From Rhodocyclaceae bacterium (GTDB taxonomy: Bacteria; Pseudomonadota; Gammaproteobacteria; Burkholderiales; Rhodocyclaceae): a DNA stretch of 39,938 nt. The notes under the pieces are model-generated. The model ran no database searches. It was given only the letters and a program-made list of their open reading frames with translations, and had not been told where the DNA came from. This document shows positions 16,485-24,178 of the stretch, piece by piece. The translations under genes were made by a program, and so were the position numbers. Position 1 is the stretch's first letter, and each line of letters opens with the position of its first letter. The stretch lies in contig VIKE01000052.1 in NCBI GenBank assembly GCA_008080565.1, forward strand, positions 1 through 39,938, given 5' to 3'.

Positions 16485-17624
16485 ATGTTTCGTATCTCCC
16501 AATACATGCAGGAAATCGCCGAGCCGACGACGCTCGGTCCCAAGCGAAATCCGCCCGGTCCGGTGGTGATCTGGAACCTGATCCGGCGCTGCAACCTGAC
16601 TTGCAAGCATTGTTATTCGATTTCGGCTGACACCAATTTCCCCGGCGAACTGAGCACCGAGCAGGTTTTCACGGTGATGGACGACCTCCGGGGCTTCAAG
16701 GTGCCGGTGCTGATTCTGTCCGGCGGCGAGCCGCTGCTCCGGCCGGATATCTACGACATCGCCAAACGGGCCAAGGCGCAGGGCTTTTACGTCGGGTTGT
16801 CGTCAAACGGAACGCTGATCGACGAAAGCAATATCGACCGGATTGCCGAGTGTGACTTCAACTACGTTGGCGTTTCTCTGGACGGCATTGCCGAGACGCA
16901 CGACAAATTCCGGCGCATGGACGGCGCTTTCGAGGCCTCGCTGAAGGGCATCCGGCTGTGCCGCGATCTGGGTTTGAAAATCGGTGTGCGCTTCACGATG
17001 ACGCAGGACAACGCACACGACTTGCCCGGTCTGCTCAAATTGGTCGAGGACGAAGGCATCGACCGCTTTTATTTTTCGCACCTCAACTATGCCGGGCGGG
17101 GCAACAAGAACCGCAAGGACGACGCGCAATACCAGCTAACGCGCTCGGCGATGGACCTGCTCTTCGATACCTGCTGGGAGTACAACCAGCGCGGGCTGAA
17201 CAAGGAATTCACGACCGGCAACAACGATGCCGACGGTGTCTATTTCCTGCACTGGGTGCGCCGGCGCTTCCCGGAAAGCGCGGCGCATGTCGAGGCCAAG
17301 CTGCGCCAGTGGGGCGGCAATTCGTCGGGGATAAATGTCGCCAATATTGACAACCTCGGCAACGTGCATCCGGACACCATGTGGTGGCACCACAATCTGG
17401 GCAACGTCAAGGATCGGCCGTTTTCGCAGATCTGGCCGGATACCTCGGATGCGCTGATGGCCGGCCTGAAACAGCAGCCGCGCGCGGTCAAGGGAAGGTG
17501 CGGGGCGTGTGCTTACCTCGGTATCTGCAACGGCAATACCCGCGTCCGCGCGCAGCAGATGACTGGCGATGCCTGGGCGGAAGACCCGGGCTGCTATCTT
17601 TCCGATGAGGAAATTGGCATATGA
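16485..17624 (+). CDS. nirJ: radical SAM haem d1 biosynthesis protein NirJ
   Basis: NirJ removes the propionate side chains of rings A and B of didecarboxysirohaem, leaving oxo groups. The 379-residue protein has the radical SAM cluster motif CNLTCKHCY, the glycine-rich ILSGGEPLLR and a C-terminal SPASM-like cysteine set (CGACAYLGIC, then a later Cys) for an extra Fe-S cluster. I chose the ATG at 16485 because AAGGACG lies upstream; the open frame from 16452 has no ribosome site. The stop overlaps the nirN start as ATGA. Confidence 0.95.
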   Translation: MFRISQYMQEIAEPTTLGPKRNPPGPVVIWNLIRRCNLTCKHCYSISADTNFPGELSTEQVFTVMDDLRGFKVPVLILSGGEPLLRPDIYDIAKRAKAQGFYVGLSSNGTLIDESNIDRIAECDFNYVGVSLDGIAETHDKFRRMDGAFEASLKGIRLCRDLGLKIGVRFTMTQDNAHDLPGLLKLVEDEGIDRFYFSHLNYAGRGNKNRKDDAQYQLTRSAMDLLFDTCWEYNQRGLNKEFTTGNNDADGVYFLHWVRRRFPESAAHVEAKLRQWGGNSSGINVANIDNLGNVHPDTMWWHHNLGNVKDRPFSQIWPDTSDALMAGLKQQPRAVKGRCGACAYLGICNGNTRVRAQQMTGDAWAEDPGCYLSDEEIGI

Positions 17625-19195
17625 ATTGGCGTATCCTGATTCCTGCCGGCTTTGCCGCCTATTTTCTGTTCGGCATGGCCCAGTTGGCCGAAGCAGCCGA
17701 TGTGGCGGCAAATTATCGGCAGCATTGCGCCGCCTGCCATGGTGCCGACCGGCTGGGCGGCATTGGTCCGGCGCTGATCCCGGAAAACCTTGCCCGCCTG
17801 CGCAAGCCGGAGGCCGAAAAAGTCATCCGCGACGGCCGGCCGGCGACGCAGATGCTCGGCATTGGCCAGACGCTGGCGGCCGACGAGATCAAGGCGCTGG
17901 TCGATTACGCCTACACGCCGATCAAGCCGATGCCGGCCTGGGGCGAGAAGGAAATCAACGCCTCGCGCCTCGTCAATCACGCACCGGGCAGCCTGCCCGA
18001 CAAGCCGCAGTTCTCGGCCGATCCGCTCAACCTGTTCGTCGTGGTGGAAAGCGGCGATCACCATGTTTCCATCCTCGACGGCGACAAGCTGGAACCGATC
18101 CACCGCTTTCAGTCACGCTTTGCCTTGCACGGCGGGCCCAAATTCACGCCGGATGGTCGCTACGTCTTCTTCGCCTCACGTGATGGCTGGATCACCAAGT
18201 TCGATCTGTGGAATTTGAAGGTGATTGCCGAGGTGCGCGCCGGCATCAACACGCGTAACGCCGCGGTATCGGGCGACGGTAAGTGGGTGGCGGTGGCCAA
18301 CTACCTGCCGCATAGCCTGGTCATCCTCGACGCCGACCTCAAGCTGCAGAAAATCCTGCCGGTGGCCGACAAGGACGGCAAGCTGACTTCGCGCGTCTCG
18401 GCTGTCTACGACGCCTCGCCGCGCCAGAGCTTCGTCGCCGCGCTGAAGGATGTGAAAGAGGTCTGGGAAATCTCGTACAACCCGAAGGCCGACGACATAC
18501 CGGTCGGCATGATTCACGATTTCAAGTACAAGGAAGGCAGCTTCGTTCCCGGCTTCCTCAACCCGCAGCGCACGCAGCTCGACGATTACCTCGACGATTT
18601 CTATTTCACCCAGGGTTACGACGAGGTGATGGGGGCTTCGCGCAATGACGCCAAGGCGGCAGTGACCGGCCAGGTGGTCAACCTCGATGCGCGCAAGAAA
18701 ATCGCTGATCTCCAGTTACCCGGCATGCCGCACTTGGGCTCCGGCATCAGTTGGCAGTGGCAAGGCAAGACCGTGATGGCAACGCCGAATCTCAACGAAG
18801 GCCTGATCAGTATCATCGACATGCAGAGCTGGAAAACGATCAAGCAAATCAAGACGCGCGGCCCAGGTTTCTTCATGCGCAGCCACGAAAACAGTCGCTA
18901 CGCGTGGACCGATTCGATGATGAGCAAGGAGTTCAAGGACACCATGCAAATAATCGACAAGGAAACGCTGGAAGTTGTCGCCGAGCTCAAGCCCGAGCCG
19001 GGCAAAACCTTCGCTCACGTCGAGTTTACGAAAGACGGCAAGTACGTGCTGGCCAGCCTGTGGGACATGGACGGCGCGCTGATCATCTACGATGCTGCGA
19101 CGCTCAAGGAAGTGAAGCGCCTGCCGATGAAGAAGCCGGTCGGCAAGTACAACGTCTGGAACAAGATCACGAAATCAGAGGGCACTAGCCATTGA
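17621..19195 (+). CDS. nirN: dihydro-haem d1 dehydrogenase NirN
   Basis: NirN is a periplasmic NirS relative that oxidises the dihydro-haem d1 precursor, forming the acrylate side chain. The 524-residue protein has a signal peptide (AYFLFGMAQLAEAAD), a haem c motif CAACH near residue 37 and an eight-bladed propeller ending KPVGKYNVWNKIT, parallel to the NirS end. It follows nirJ with a 4-bp overlap and ends nir block 2; a copy of the dispersed repeat begins 5 bp after its stop. Confidence 0.94.
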   Translation: MNWRILIPAGFAAYFLFGMAQLAEAADVAANYRQHCAACHGADRLGGIGPALIPENLARLRKPEAEKVIRDGRPATQMLGIGQTLAADEIKALVDYAYTPIKPMPAWGEKEINASRLVNHAPGSLPDKPQFSADPLNLFVVVESGDHHVSILDGDKLEPIHRFQSRFALHGGPKFTPDGRYVFFASRDGWITKFDLWNLKVIAEVRAGINTRNAAVSGDGKWVAVANYLPHSLVILDADLKLQKILPVADKDGKLTSRVSAVYDASPRQSFVAALKDVKEVWEISYNPKADDIPVGMIHDFKYKEGSFVPGFLNPQRTQLDDYLDDFYFTQGYDEVMGASRNDAKAAVTGQVVNLDARKKIADLQLPGMPHLGSGISWQWQGKTVMATPNLNEGLISIIDMQSWKTIKQIKTRGPGFFMRSHENSRYAWTDSMMSKEFKDTMQIIDKETLEVVAELKPEPGKTFAHVEFTKDGKYVLASLWDMDGALIIYDAATLKEVKRLPMKKPVGKYNVWNKITKSEGTSH

Positions 19196-19200
19196 ACGCC

Positions 19201-19236
19201 ATTTCAATTTTCCGCGAAATTTCCGGTTGACCGTGG
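19201..19236 (-). repeat. dispersed 37-bp repeat, copy 3 (downstream of nirN)
   Basis: On the minus strand it reads CCACGGTCAACCGGAAA followed by TTTCGCGGAAAATTGAAAT. This is the cleanest copy and I used it as the reference. It begins 5 bp after the nirN stop. Confidence 0.7.
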
Positions 19237-19268
19237 CAGGGGCGCGTTGTCAATCTTGGCTGACAATT

Positions 19269-19284
19269 TTGACGTAAATGTCGG
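19269..19284 (+). promoter_or_regulatory. 16-bp motif TTGACGTAAATGTCGG, copy 1
   Basis: The motif has palindromic arms (TGACRT-AA-ATGTCR) and recurs at 19643 with two changes. It lies 65 bp upstream of the sigma-54-like promoter, where a dimeric enhancer-binding protein would be expected. Confidence 0.4.
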
Positions 19285-19348
19285 ATTATTTTTGCCTGTA
19301 AATATTTAAGTTGTTGATTAAAAACGGTTCTGGTTGCGGATATGCTTT

Positions 19349-19364
19349 TGGCACGTATCTGGCT
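19349..19364 (+). promoter_or_regulatory. sigma-54-like promoter
   Basis: TGGCACGTATCTGGCT matches the consensus TGGCACG-N4-TTGCW at all but one defined position and keeps the required GG and GC dinucleotides 12 bp apart. The transcript would start near 19376, just before the hairpin at 19397. No clear gene follows closely. Confidence 0.5.
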
Positions 19365-19396
19365 ATAAAGCTATCCGGAAGCCGGTTGTACCTGAA

Positions 19397-19432
19397 GGCG
19401 TCTCTTCCTTTCCTCCCAGGGGAAGAGGCGTC
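19397..19432 (+). ncRNA. candidate small RNA hairpin with CCUCCC loop
   Basis: GGCGTCTCTTCC pairs with GGAAGAGGCGTC over 12 bp (two G-U pairs), leaving the loop TTTCCTCCCAGG. The loop contains an anti-Shine-Dalgarno sequence (UUCCUCCC), as in some regulatory RNAs that bind ribosome sites. It would be near the 5' end of a transcript from the sigma-54-like promoter. No 3' end is defined. Confidence 0.35.
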
Positions 19433-19642
19433 GAACGACCGCCATTGAAATTCGACGACTTTTCCTTGAACACGCTGCGAACCGGGAATGCGTCACAGCA
19501 GGGGAAATGCCGGCTTCCAACCCGACTGCTTCGTCAACTGCGAGGAAGAGTTCGGGGGGCAGAACCAGCTCGGCTCAGGTATTCGCTGACCTGCCGGCGG
19601 GTAGGGTGGTTTGTGCCATTTCTGGCGGCGCATGGCTGTTGA

Positions 19643-19658
19643 TTGACATAAATGTCAG
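19643..19658 (+). promoter_or_regulatory. 16-bp motif TTGACATAAATGTCAG, copy 2
   Basis: This is the second copy of the motif, with perfect TGACAT/ATGTCA arms around AA. The two copies are in the same orientation 374 bp apart. The binding protein is unknown. Confidence 0.4.
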
Positions 19659-19800
19659 TCGGGTGACGGCAAAAATCCTGATTTTGCGCCAGCGGAAAAG
19701 TCATGAATCACAGTGATGAAGGCCATGGCAAACAGCCATTTCGCCCCTCGTACTGGTGATCTCAGTCTTTCCTGTCGGGTCATTTTCCTGTCGTTCGGGT

Positions 19801-19854
19801 CCCGTGTTTTTGACCCGGTGAGCACCGGGCATATGTCTTGCACATAAACACGGG
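19801..19854 (+). ncRNA. predicted three-way-junction RNA element
   Basis: A 9-bp outer stem (CCCGTGTTT with AAACACGGG) encloses two hairpins: CCCGGT-GAGC-ACCGGG and TATGT-CTTGC-ACATA. An alternative stem, CGGGTC at 19796 with GACCCG at 19812, would exclude this fold. It ends 45 bp upstream of the DUF3149 start, so it may be a structured leader of that gene. Confidence 0.4.
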
Positions 19855-19899
19855 CAGCAAAACGAATTCATCCCTATTCACCATTACTGGAGAAGACTC

Positions 19900-20064
19900 A
19901 TGGCATGGGAACTCTTATTCACGTCCGACATCGGCATACTCAGCTTGATCACCATTGGTTTCATTCTGGTCATGGCGGTCTACATCTGGCATTACGCAAT
20001 GCAGCACGCCAAGCAGGAAGAGCAGGAGCATAGCTCCCACAAGAACGTGGCCGGCGTCCATTAG
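19900..20064 (+). CDS. DUF3149 small membrane protein
   Basis: The product is a 54-residue protein starting MAWELLFTSDIGILSLITIG, the typical beginning of DUF3149, followed by one membrane helix (about residues 11-31) and a hydrophilic His/Glu/Lys-rich tail. GGAGAAG lies 6 bases upstream of the ATG. The family is found in beta- and gammaproteobacteria; its function is unknown. It follows the structured leader described at 19801-19854. Confidence 0.85.
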   Translation: MAWELLFTSDIGILSLITIGFILVMAVYIWHYAMQHAKQEEQEHSSHKNVAGVH

Positions 20065-20161
20065 GCCGGGTGTTGGCAAGTAAAGATCAGGAGAGCGGGG
20101 AGAACGAGCAATAACAAACCCCGCAGTTCCTGGTCCAGCCGGCTTTTGTCGAGTCGGTAGA

Positions 20162-20395
20162 TCAATAGCGCCGAACGGCGCCACCGTTTTCCATCCGGAT
20201 GGTCAGCCGGAACTGGTCACCTTTGTGGCTGCTTCGCTTTTTCAATCTGATGACCGAGCAGGGCGTCGCCCGCTGTGCTGATCACCGTTCCGGCAATGGC
20301 CCCGACACCGATCCCGCTATTGCCCTCGGGGCGAATCAGGTCGATGGCGTAGACCGAGCCATGGCCCTGGTAGATATCGCGCGAATAAGCAATCG
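20162..20395 (-). pseudogene. relic of a glycine-zipper outer-membrane lipoprotein
   Basis: On the minus strand, in a frame different from the PEP-CTERM gene, the DNA reads SRDIYQGHGSVYAIDLI, then GIGVGAIAGTVI and ALLGHQIEKAKQ, then stops. In a neighbouring frame it continues FRLTIRMENGGAVRRY and stops at 20162. These pieces occur in the same order in glycine-zipper 2TM lipoproteins of the 17-kDa antigen/SlyB type. The signal peptide, most of the glycine zipper and the single reading frame are lost. Its 5' remnant overlaps the tail of the PEP-CTERM gene. Confidence 0.6.
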
Positions 20396-21184
20396 GCGGG
20401 TGGTCAGCAGGCCGACCAAGGCGATGCCGGCCAGCGCCAGTGAACCCGGTTCCGGCACGGTGAGGGCTGCTGGCACGACGGCGCCGCGGGCAGCCAGCGA
20501 GAAGTCGTCGATGGCCAGTCCGTCGTCCGCGCCGCTGGCATCAATGTCGGACCAGCGGATCCAGAAACTCGAGAGGGCGGCAATGTCCAAGCCGGCGATG
20601 GCGGCACTGATGGCCATGGCGTTCGCTGCGTCGTTGCCATTTTTTGCGCCGGGGCCTGTCGTGTTTGGAGTCACGAAGTCCAGTGCGCTGAAGTCAAGAT
20701 AAGTGCCGGTTGTCAGCGAGGAGGCATCGGTGCTGTACTGGAACGTCAGCTTGTCGGTACGGCTGGCGGTGCCGAGCCGCCAGAGTTCGCCGGTGAAGGC
20801 GATGTCAAGCCGGGAGATGCTGGCGCCGGTGTTGTTGATGAATTCGGCGCCGAACGTTGATACGAGCGTGCCGCTGCGCAGCGAGCCCAGAGCACGATCC
20901 GTTGAACCTGCCGCGCCGTAGCTGTAGGTGTCGCCTGCGTTGTTGCTGCCAGCGTCTACGCCATAAGCCTGGTTTGTCCGAGCGCTGGTGCCGTCCTCGA
21001 AAATTGCCCAGCCGGAGGGTAGGGCGACATTTGTGGTCGAGCCGGTGAAGTCGTCCAGCGTGTCGAAATCCTGTGTGTAGGCAGCGCCCGGTGACAACAG
21101 GCTGATCGAGGCGGCTTGCGCGCTGCCCAAGGACGACAGGCCCAGCGCGATGAGCAGACTGACGCAATAGATGTTTTTGTTCAC
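20336..21184 (-). CDS. PEP-CTERM sorting-domain protein with unusual tail
   Basis: The 282-residue secreted protein has a signal peptide (VSLLIALGLSSLGSAQAA), a beta-sandwich-like body rich in Gly, Ser, Thr and Ala, and the exosortase signal VPEPGSLALAGIALVGLLTTRR. Such proteins are processed by EpsH/exosortase and often occur with exopolysaccharide. I chose the GTG at 21184 because AGGGAG lies upstream; the longer frame lacks a ribosome site. After the TTRR basic cluster, where these proteins normally end, 18 more residues follow. That DNA overlaps a lipoprotein relic, so the original stop was probably lost by a rearrangement. No exosortase gene is in the window. Confidence 0.85.
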   Translation of the reverse strand: MNKNIYCVSLLIALGLSSLGSAQAASISLLSPGAAYTQDFDTLDDFTGSTTNVALPSGWAIFEDGTSARTNQAYGVDAGSNNAGDTYSYGAAGSTDRALGSLRSGTLVSTFGAEFINNTGASISRLDIAFTGELWRLGTASRTDKLTFQYSTDASSLTTGTYLDFSALDFVTPNTTGPGAKNGNDAANAMAISAAIAGLDIAALSSFWIRWSDIDASGADDGLAIDDFSLAARGAVVPAALTVPEPGSLALAGIALVGLLTTRRLLIRAISTRAMARSTPST

Positions 21185-21331
21185 CGAGATACTCCCTGAT
21201 ATGCAATTTTTGTTGCGACAACTGTTTCGCAGTCTAGATGCGTAACTTTTTCGAGCTTGTGAAATACGCCGCATTTAGAACAAATGAGTTAAAGCGCCAC
21301 GTGCCCTGCGGCGGCATAAAATGTCCGCCTG

Positions 21332-21370
21332 CTACGGTCGACCGGAAATATTGACCGAAAATGGAATTCC
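21332..21370 (+). repeat. dispersed 37-bp repeat, copy 4 (upstream of L,D-transpeptidase)
   Basis: CTACGGTCGACCGGAAA is followed by TATTGACCGAAAATGGAATTCC. It differs from the consensus core at one position and lies 47 bp before the chosen start of the next gene. Confidence 0.65.
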
Positions 21371-21416
21371 GTCTCTCGTTGTCTTTCTCAAGAACCTTTC
21401 CCGAGAATCACCCCGA

Positions 21417-22163
21417 ATGGCTTGCATGGTTTCGCCAGTGTCTTTGTCCTCATCCGCCGTGCCGGCGCCGGCGCGCCAGTTGCTGCTCGTGGTCGCCCCG
21501 GAGTGGGATAGCTGCAGCGGGCAATTGCAGCGTTTTGAGCGCCGCCATGCGGATGGCGAATGGCAGGCCATCGGGCCGGCGATCGCTGTGACTCTCGGCA
21601 AATTTGGGCTGGCCTGGGGGCGGGGTCTGCATCCGCAAATTGCCGGGCCGGAGAATGCCTGGCCGGGGAAGCACGAGGGCGATGGTCGAGCCCCGGCCGG
21701 TATATTCGCCATCACGGGCCTGTTCGGCTCCCCGGCGCCGGACAGCCCGTTTGCCCGTGCTGCCAAACTGCCATACTTAGCGGCGACGCCAGACCTCAAG
21801 GCCATCGACGACCCGGCTTCGGCGTATTACAACCGAATCGTCGATCAATCCGCCGTAACGCCTGACTGGACGTCGTGCGAGGACATGCTGCGTAGCGACG
21901 AACGCTATGCTGTCGGTGCCGTCGTCGCCCACAACGCCGAGCCGCCTGTGCCCGGCGCCGGCTCATGCATCTTCATGCATGTCTGGGCCGGCGAGGGCGT
22001 GCCGACGGCCGGATGCACGGCGATGGCGCTGGCCGACATGAGCGAAATCGCCGGTTGGCTCGATGCCTCGGCGGCGCCCCTGCTGATCCAATTGCCGCAG
22101 GCGGAATACGAAGCACGGCGCGCTGCCTGGGGTTTGCCAGCGTGCTCGACGCCAATGCGGTGA
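21417..22163 (+). CDS. L,D-transpeptidase family protein (YkuD-like)
   Basis: The product is about 248 residues. It carries the L,D-transpeptidase active-site pattern: a conserved His in VVAHNAEPP, then CIFMHVWAG and the catalytic cysteine in VPTAGCTAM. Enzymes of this fold cross-link peptidoglycan or attach lipoproteins to it. The clearest start is hard to choose: ATGs at 21417 and 21426 lack strong ribosome sites, the frame is open to 21321, and there is no typical signal peptide. The absence of a signal peptide makes the cellular site uncertain. Confidence 0.78.
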   Translation: MACMVSPVSLSSSAVPAPARQLLLVVAPEWDSCSGQLQRFERRHADGEWQAIGPAIAVTLGKFGLAWGRGLHPQIAGPENAWPGKHEGDGRAPAGIFAITGLFGSPAPDSPFARAAKLPYLAATPDLKAIDDPASAYYNRIVDQSAVTPDWTSCEDMLRSDERYAVGAVVAHNAEPPVPGAGSCIFMHVWAGEGVPTAGCTAMALADMSEIAGWLDASAAPLLIQLPQAEYEARRAAWGLPACSTPMR

Positions 22164-22220
22164 CAGTCCCCAGCCAGCCGGCTAGACTGGCTGCTTTTCA
22201 ACCATCCCGCGCCGCCGCCT

Positions 22221-23465
22221 GTGCTCAATAAAATCTGGGTCGCTTTCATCCTCGTCGGCTTCGTCGCGGCGGTGGCGCAGTTGCTACAGGGCGACCTCGA
22301 CATCTTCACGCGCGTCCTGAGCGGCCTGTTCGACACGGCCAAGACCGGTTTCGACATCTCGCTTGGCCTAGTCGGCATCATGAGCCTGTGGCTCGGCATC
22401 ATGAAAATCGGCGAGCGCGGCGGGCTGATCGAACTCTTCAGCCGCCTCGTCGCGCCCTTCTTCCGCCGCGTTTTTCCCGACATCCCGGCTGGCCATCCGG
22501 CCAGCGGCAGCATCGTCATGAACGTCAGCGCCAACATGCTCGGCCTCGATAATGCGGCGACGCCGCTCGGCCTCAAGGCCATGCGCGAGCTGCAGGAAAT
22601 CAATCCGCAAAAAGATATCGCCAGCAACCCGATGATCATGTTTCTGGTCCTCAATACGGCCGGCATCACGCTGATCCCGACCACGGTCATCGCCATCCGC
22701 CAGAGCATCGCGCTCAAGCAGGGGTTGGTCGGCTTCAACGCCGCCGACATCTTTTTGCCGACCTTGCTCGGCACCTTCGTCTCCTTCTGTGCCGGCCTGA
22801 TCGCCGTCGCCGTCTGGCAGCGCATCAACCTGTTCTGCAAGCCAGTGCTCGCCTTCTTCGCCGGCTTCGCGGCGCTCATGGGCGGGCTGTATTTCTGGCT
22901 GGCCGGCATGCCAGCCGAGCAGATGGCGCAGATGATCGGCCTGCTCGGCAGCGGTTTGATCGTCTCCATCATCGTGCTCTTCGTGGCGGTGGCAGCCTCG
23001 CGCGGCATCGACGTCTATGAAAGCTTCGTCGATGGCGCCAAGGAGGGTTTCGGCGTCGCCGTCCAGATCATTCCTTACCTCATTGCCATGCTCGTCGCCA
23101 TCTCGGTCTTTCGCACGACGGGCGGCATGGATTACCTCATCGGCGCCATCCGCAGCGTCGTCCTGGCCCTCGGCCTGAATGACGATTTCGTCCCGGCCCT
23201 GCCGGTCGGCCTCATGAAAACGCTCTCCGGCAGCGGAGCCCGCGGCCTGATGGTCGACGTCATGACGACCTATGGCGTCGACTCCTTTCAGGGCAAACTC
23301 GCTGCCATCATCCAGGGCTCGACCGAAACCACCTTTTACGTCCTGGCCGTCTATTTTGGGAGCGTGAACATCACCAAAACCCGCTATGCCCTGGCCTGCG
23401 GCCTGATCGCCGACGCCGTCGGGCTGGTCGGCGCCATTCTGATCGGCTACGCCTTTTACCACTGA
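22221..23465 (+). CDS. SpmA-SpmB fusion, nucleoside-recognition (Gate) domain membrane protein
   Basis: The 414-residue polytopic membrane protein has two homologous halves. The first (SGSIVMNVSANMLGLDNAATP, GLKAMREL) matches spore maturation protein SpmA; the second (IQGSTETTFYVLAVYFG, GLIADAVG) matches SpmB. Fused SpmAB proteins are common in non-sporulating proteobacteria, where the function is unknown; transport is suspected. It starts with GTG at 22221, within 60 bp of the preceding gene. It ends 84 bp before tRNA-Leu(GAG). Confidence 0.88.
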   Translation: MLNKIWVAFILVGFVAAVAQLLQGDLDIFTRVLSGLFDTAKTGFDISLGLVGIMSLWLGIMKIGERGGLIELFSRLVAPFFRRVFPDIPAGHPASGSIVMNVSANMLGLDNAATPLGLKAMRELQEINPQKDIASNPMIMFLVLNTAGITLIPTTVIAIRQSIALKQGLVGFNAADIFLPTLLGTFVSFCAGLIAVAVWQRINLFCKPVLAFFAGFAALMGGLYFWLAGMPAEQMAQMIGLLGSGLIVSIIVLFVAVAASRGIDVYESFVDGAKEGFGVAVQIIPYLIAMLVAISVFRTTGGMDYLIGAIRSVVLALGLNDDFVPALPVGLMKTLSGSGARGLMVDVMTTYGVDSFQGKLAAIIQGSTETTFYVLAVYFGSVNITKTRYALACGLIADAVGLVGAILIGYAFYH

Positions 23466-23470
23466 GGGGC

Positions 23471-23499
23471 TTAACAGCGAGGCAATTCCCCGCTAGAAT
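23471..23499 (+). promoter_or_regulatory. sigma-70 promoter of tRNA-Leu(GAG)
   Basis: The -35 box TTAACA, a 17-bp spacer and the -10 box TAGAAT are followed by a GCGCCCC discriminator typical of stringently controlled stable RNA promoters. The tRNA begins 51 bp after the -10 box. Confidence 0.72.
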
Positions 23500-23549
23500 C
23501 GCGCCCCTTCCTCGATGTACAAAACACGCAAGCATCCCCGGATGCCGTA

Positions 23550-23630
23550 GCCTTGGTGGTGAAATTGGTAGACACGCTATCTTGAGGGGGTAGTGGCGCA
23601 AGCTGTGCGAGTTCCTCGCCCAAGGCACCA
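23550..23630 (+). tRNA. tRNA-Leu(GAG) with a shortened T-loop
   Basis: The acceptor stem GCCTTGG/CCAAGGC, D-arm, anticodon arm CTATC-TTGAGGG-GGTAG (anticodon GAG), long variable arm and encoded CCA are all present. The T-arm reads GCGAG-TTC-CTCGC: the stem is perfect but the loop has 3 bases instead of the universal 7 (TTCGANN). The gene is 81 nt where 85-87 is usual, so 4 bases are missing. It is either a non-functional tRNA or a sequencing error; the promoter and the other arms are intact. Confidence 0.85.
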
Positions 23631-23885
23631 ATAATTCTGATGAATACACTCAGAATCAATTTCTTTGTACGTTATTTCCGGCTTGTTCATGTTTCGCCGC
23701 TGCTTTGGTCGATCGATTGACTAAAAATCGCCGGCGGGAACCTTGTTGTTCCTGCTGACTCGAAAGACTGAATGGGATCAATACTGGCCATTCATGACAT
23801 GCGCGGCGTTCTGACCATTACGGAATTCGATGCCGCCTGAAGTCAGGAGGCAGATAACGGACCTTCTGGCGTGAAAGGAAGGACG

Positions 23886-24155
23886 ATGAGCAATTTCATC
23901 AGCAGGCTGTTCAACCCGGACAGCGCAGAGCCCTCGGCCGGCGAAATCGACCGCGGGTATGTCTCGGAATACACGCAATTCATTGATCAGTTTCTGGTTG
24001 ATCATCCAGATGCGCTGGTTGATCAGCACGACGGGCGCCTGCTCTACTGGGACAAGAAAGTCGATCAGGCAGAGCAGCAAAAGGCCGAGCAGGACCGCGT
24101 CGAGGCTGACGGCTACGGATTTTACAGCTCTGCCTGGCGCGCTACGAAGCAATAG
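23886..24155 (+). CDS. DUF3460 family protein
   Basis: The product is an 89-residue soluble protein. It carries the DUF3460 pattern: YVSEYTQFIDQFLVDHPD, then DQHDGRLLYWDKKVD and a C-terminal DRVEADGYGFYS. GGAAGG lies 4 bases upstream of the ATG at 23886. The family is typical of betaproteobacteria and has no known function. The N-terminal 25 residues (MSNFISRLFNPD) are an extension not found in shorter members. Confidence 0.82.
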   Translation: MSNFISRLFNPDSAEPSAGEIDRGYVSEYTQFIDQFLVDHPDALVDQHDGRLLYWDKKVDQAEQQKAEQDRVEADGYGFYSSAWRATKQ

Positions 24156-24178
24156 GCGCACTTCGGCAGCCCGTCGCC

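Larger units (their letters stand above)
19196..19899. other. 704-bp stretch without a convincing gene
   Basis: This gap between nirN and the DUF3149 gene contains a dispersed-repeat copy, a sigma-54-like promoter, a strong hairpin, two copies of a 16-bp motif and a three-way-junction fold, each listed separately. Short open frames exist, for example a 33-codon frame starting near 19492 with the residues CFVNCEEEFGG, and one at 19507-19716. None has a good ribosome site or recognisable homology. The content looks regulatory or RNA-coding rather than protein-coding. Confidence 0.6.

Noticed and set aside
19507..19716. 69-codon frame in the intergenic region
   Set aside because: The purine-rich stretch is too close to the ATG and the frame crosses a regulatory-looking palindrome; no homology recognised.
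21290..21310. Sigma-54-like GGGCACGTGGCGC upstream of the PEP-CTERM gene
   Set aside because: The GC element is two bases too close to the GG element for a -24/-12 promoter.
22678..22695. CCACGGTC in the SpmAB-like gene as a repeat copy
   Set aside because: The match ends after eight bases and fits ordinary Thr-Val codons.
23778..24161. 127-codon minus-strand frame opposite DUF3460
   Set aside because: The DUF3460 match and ribosome site are on the plus strand; this is a shadow.
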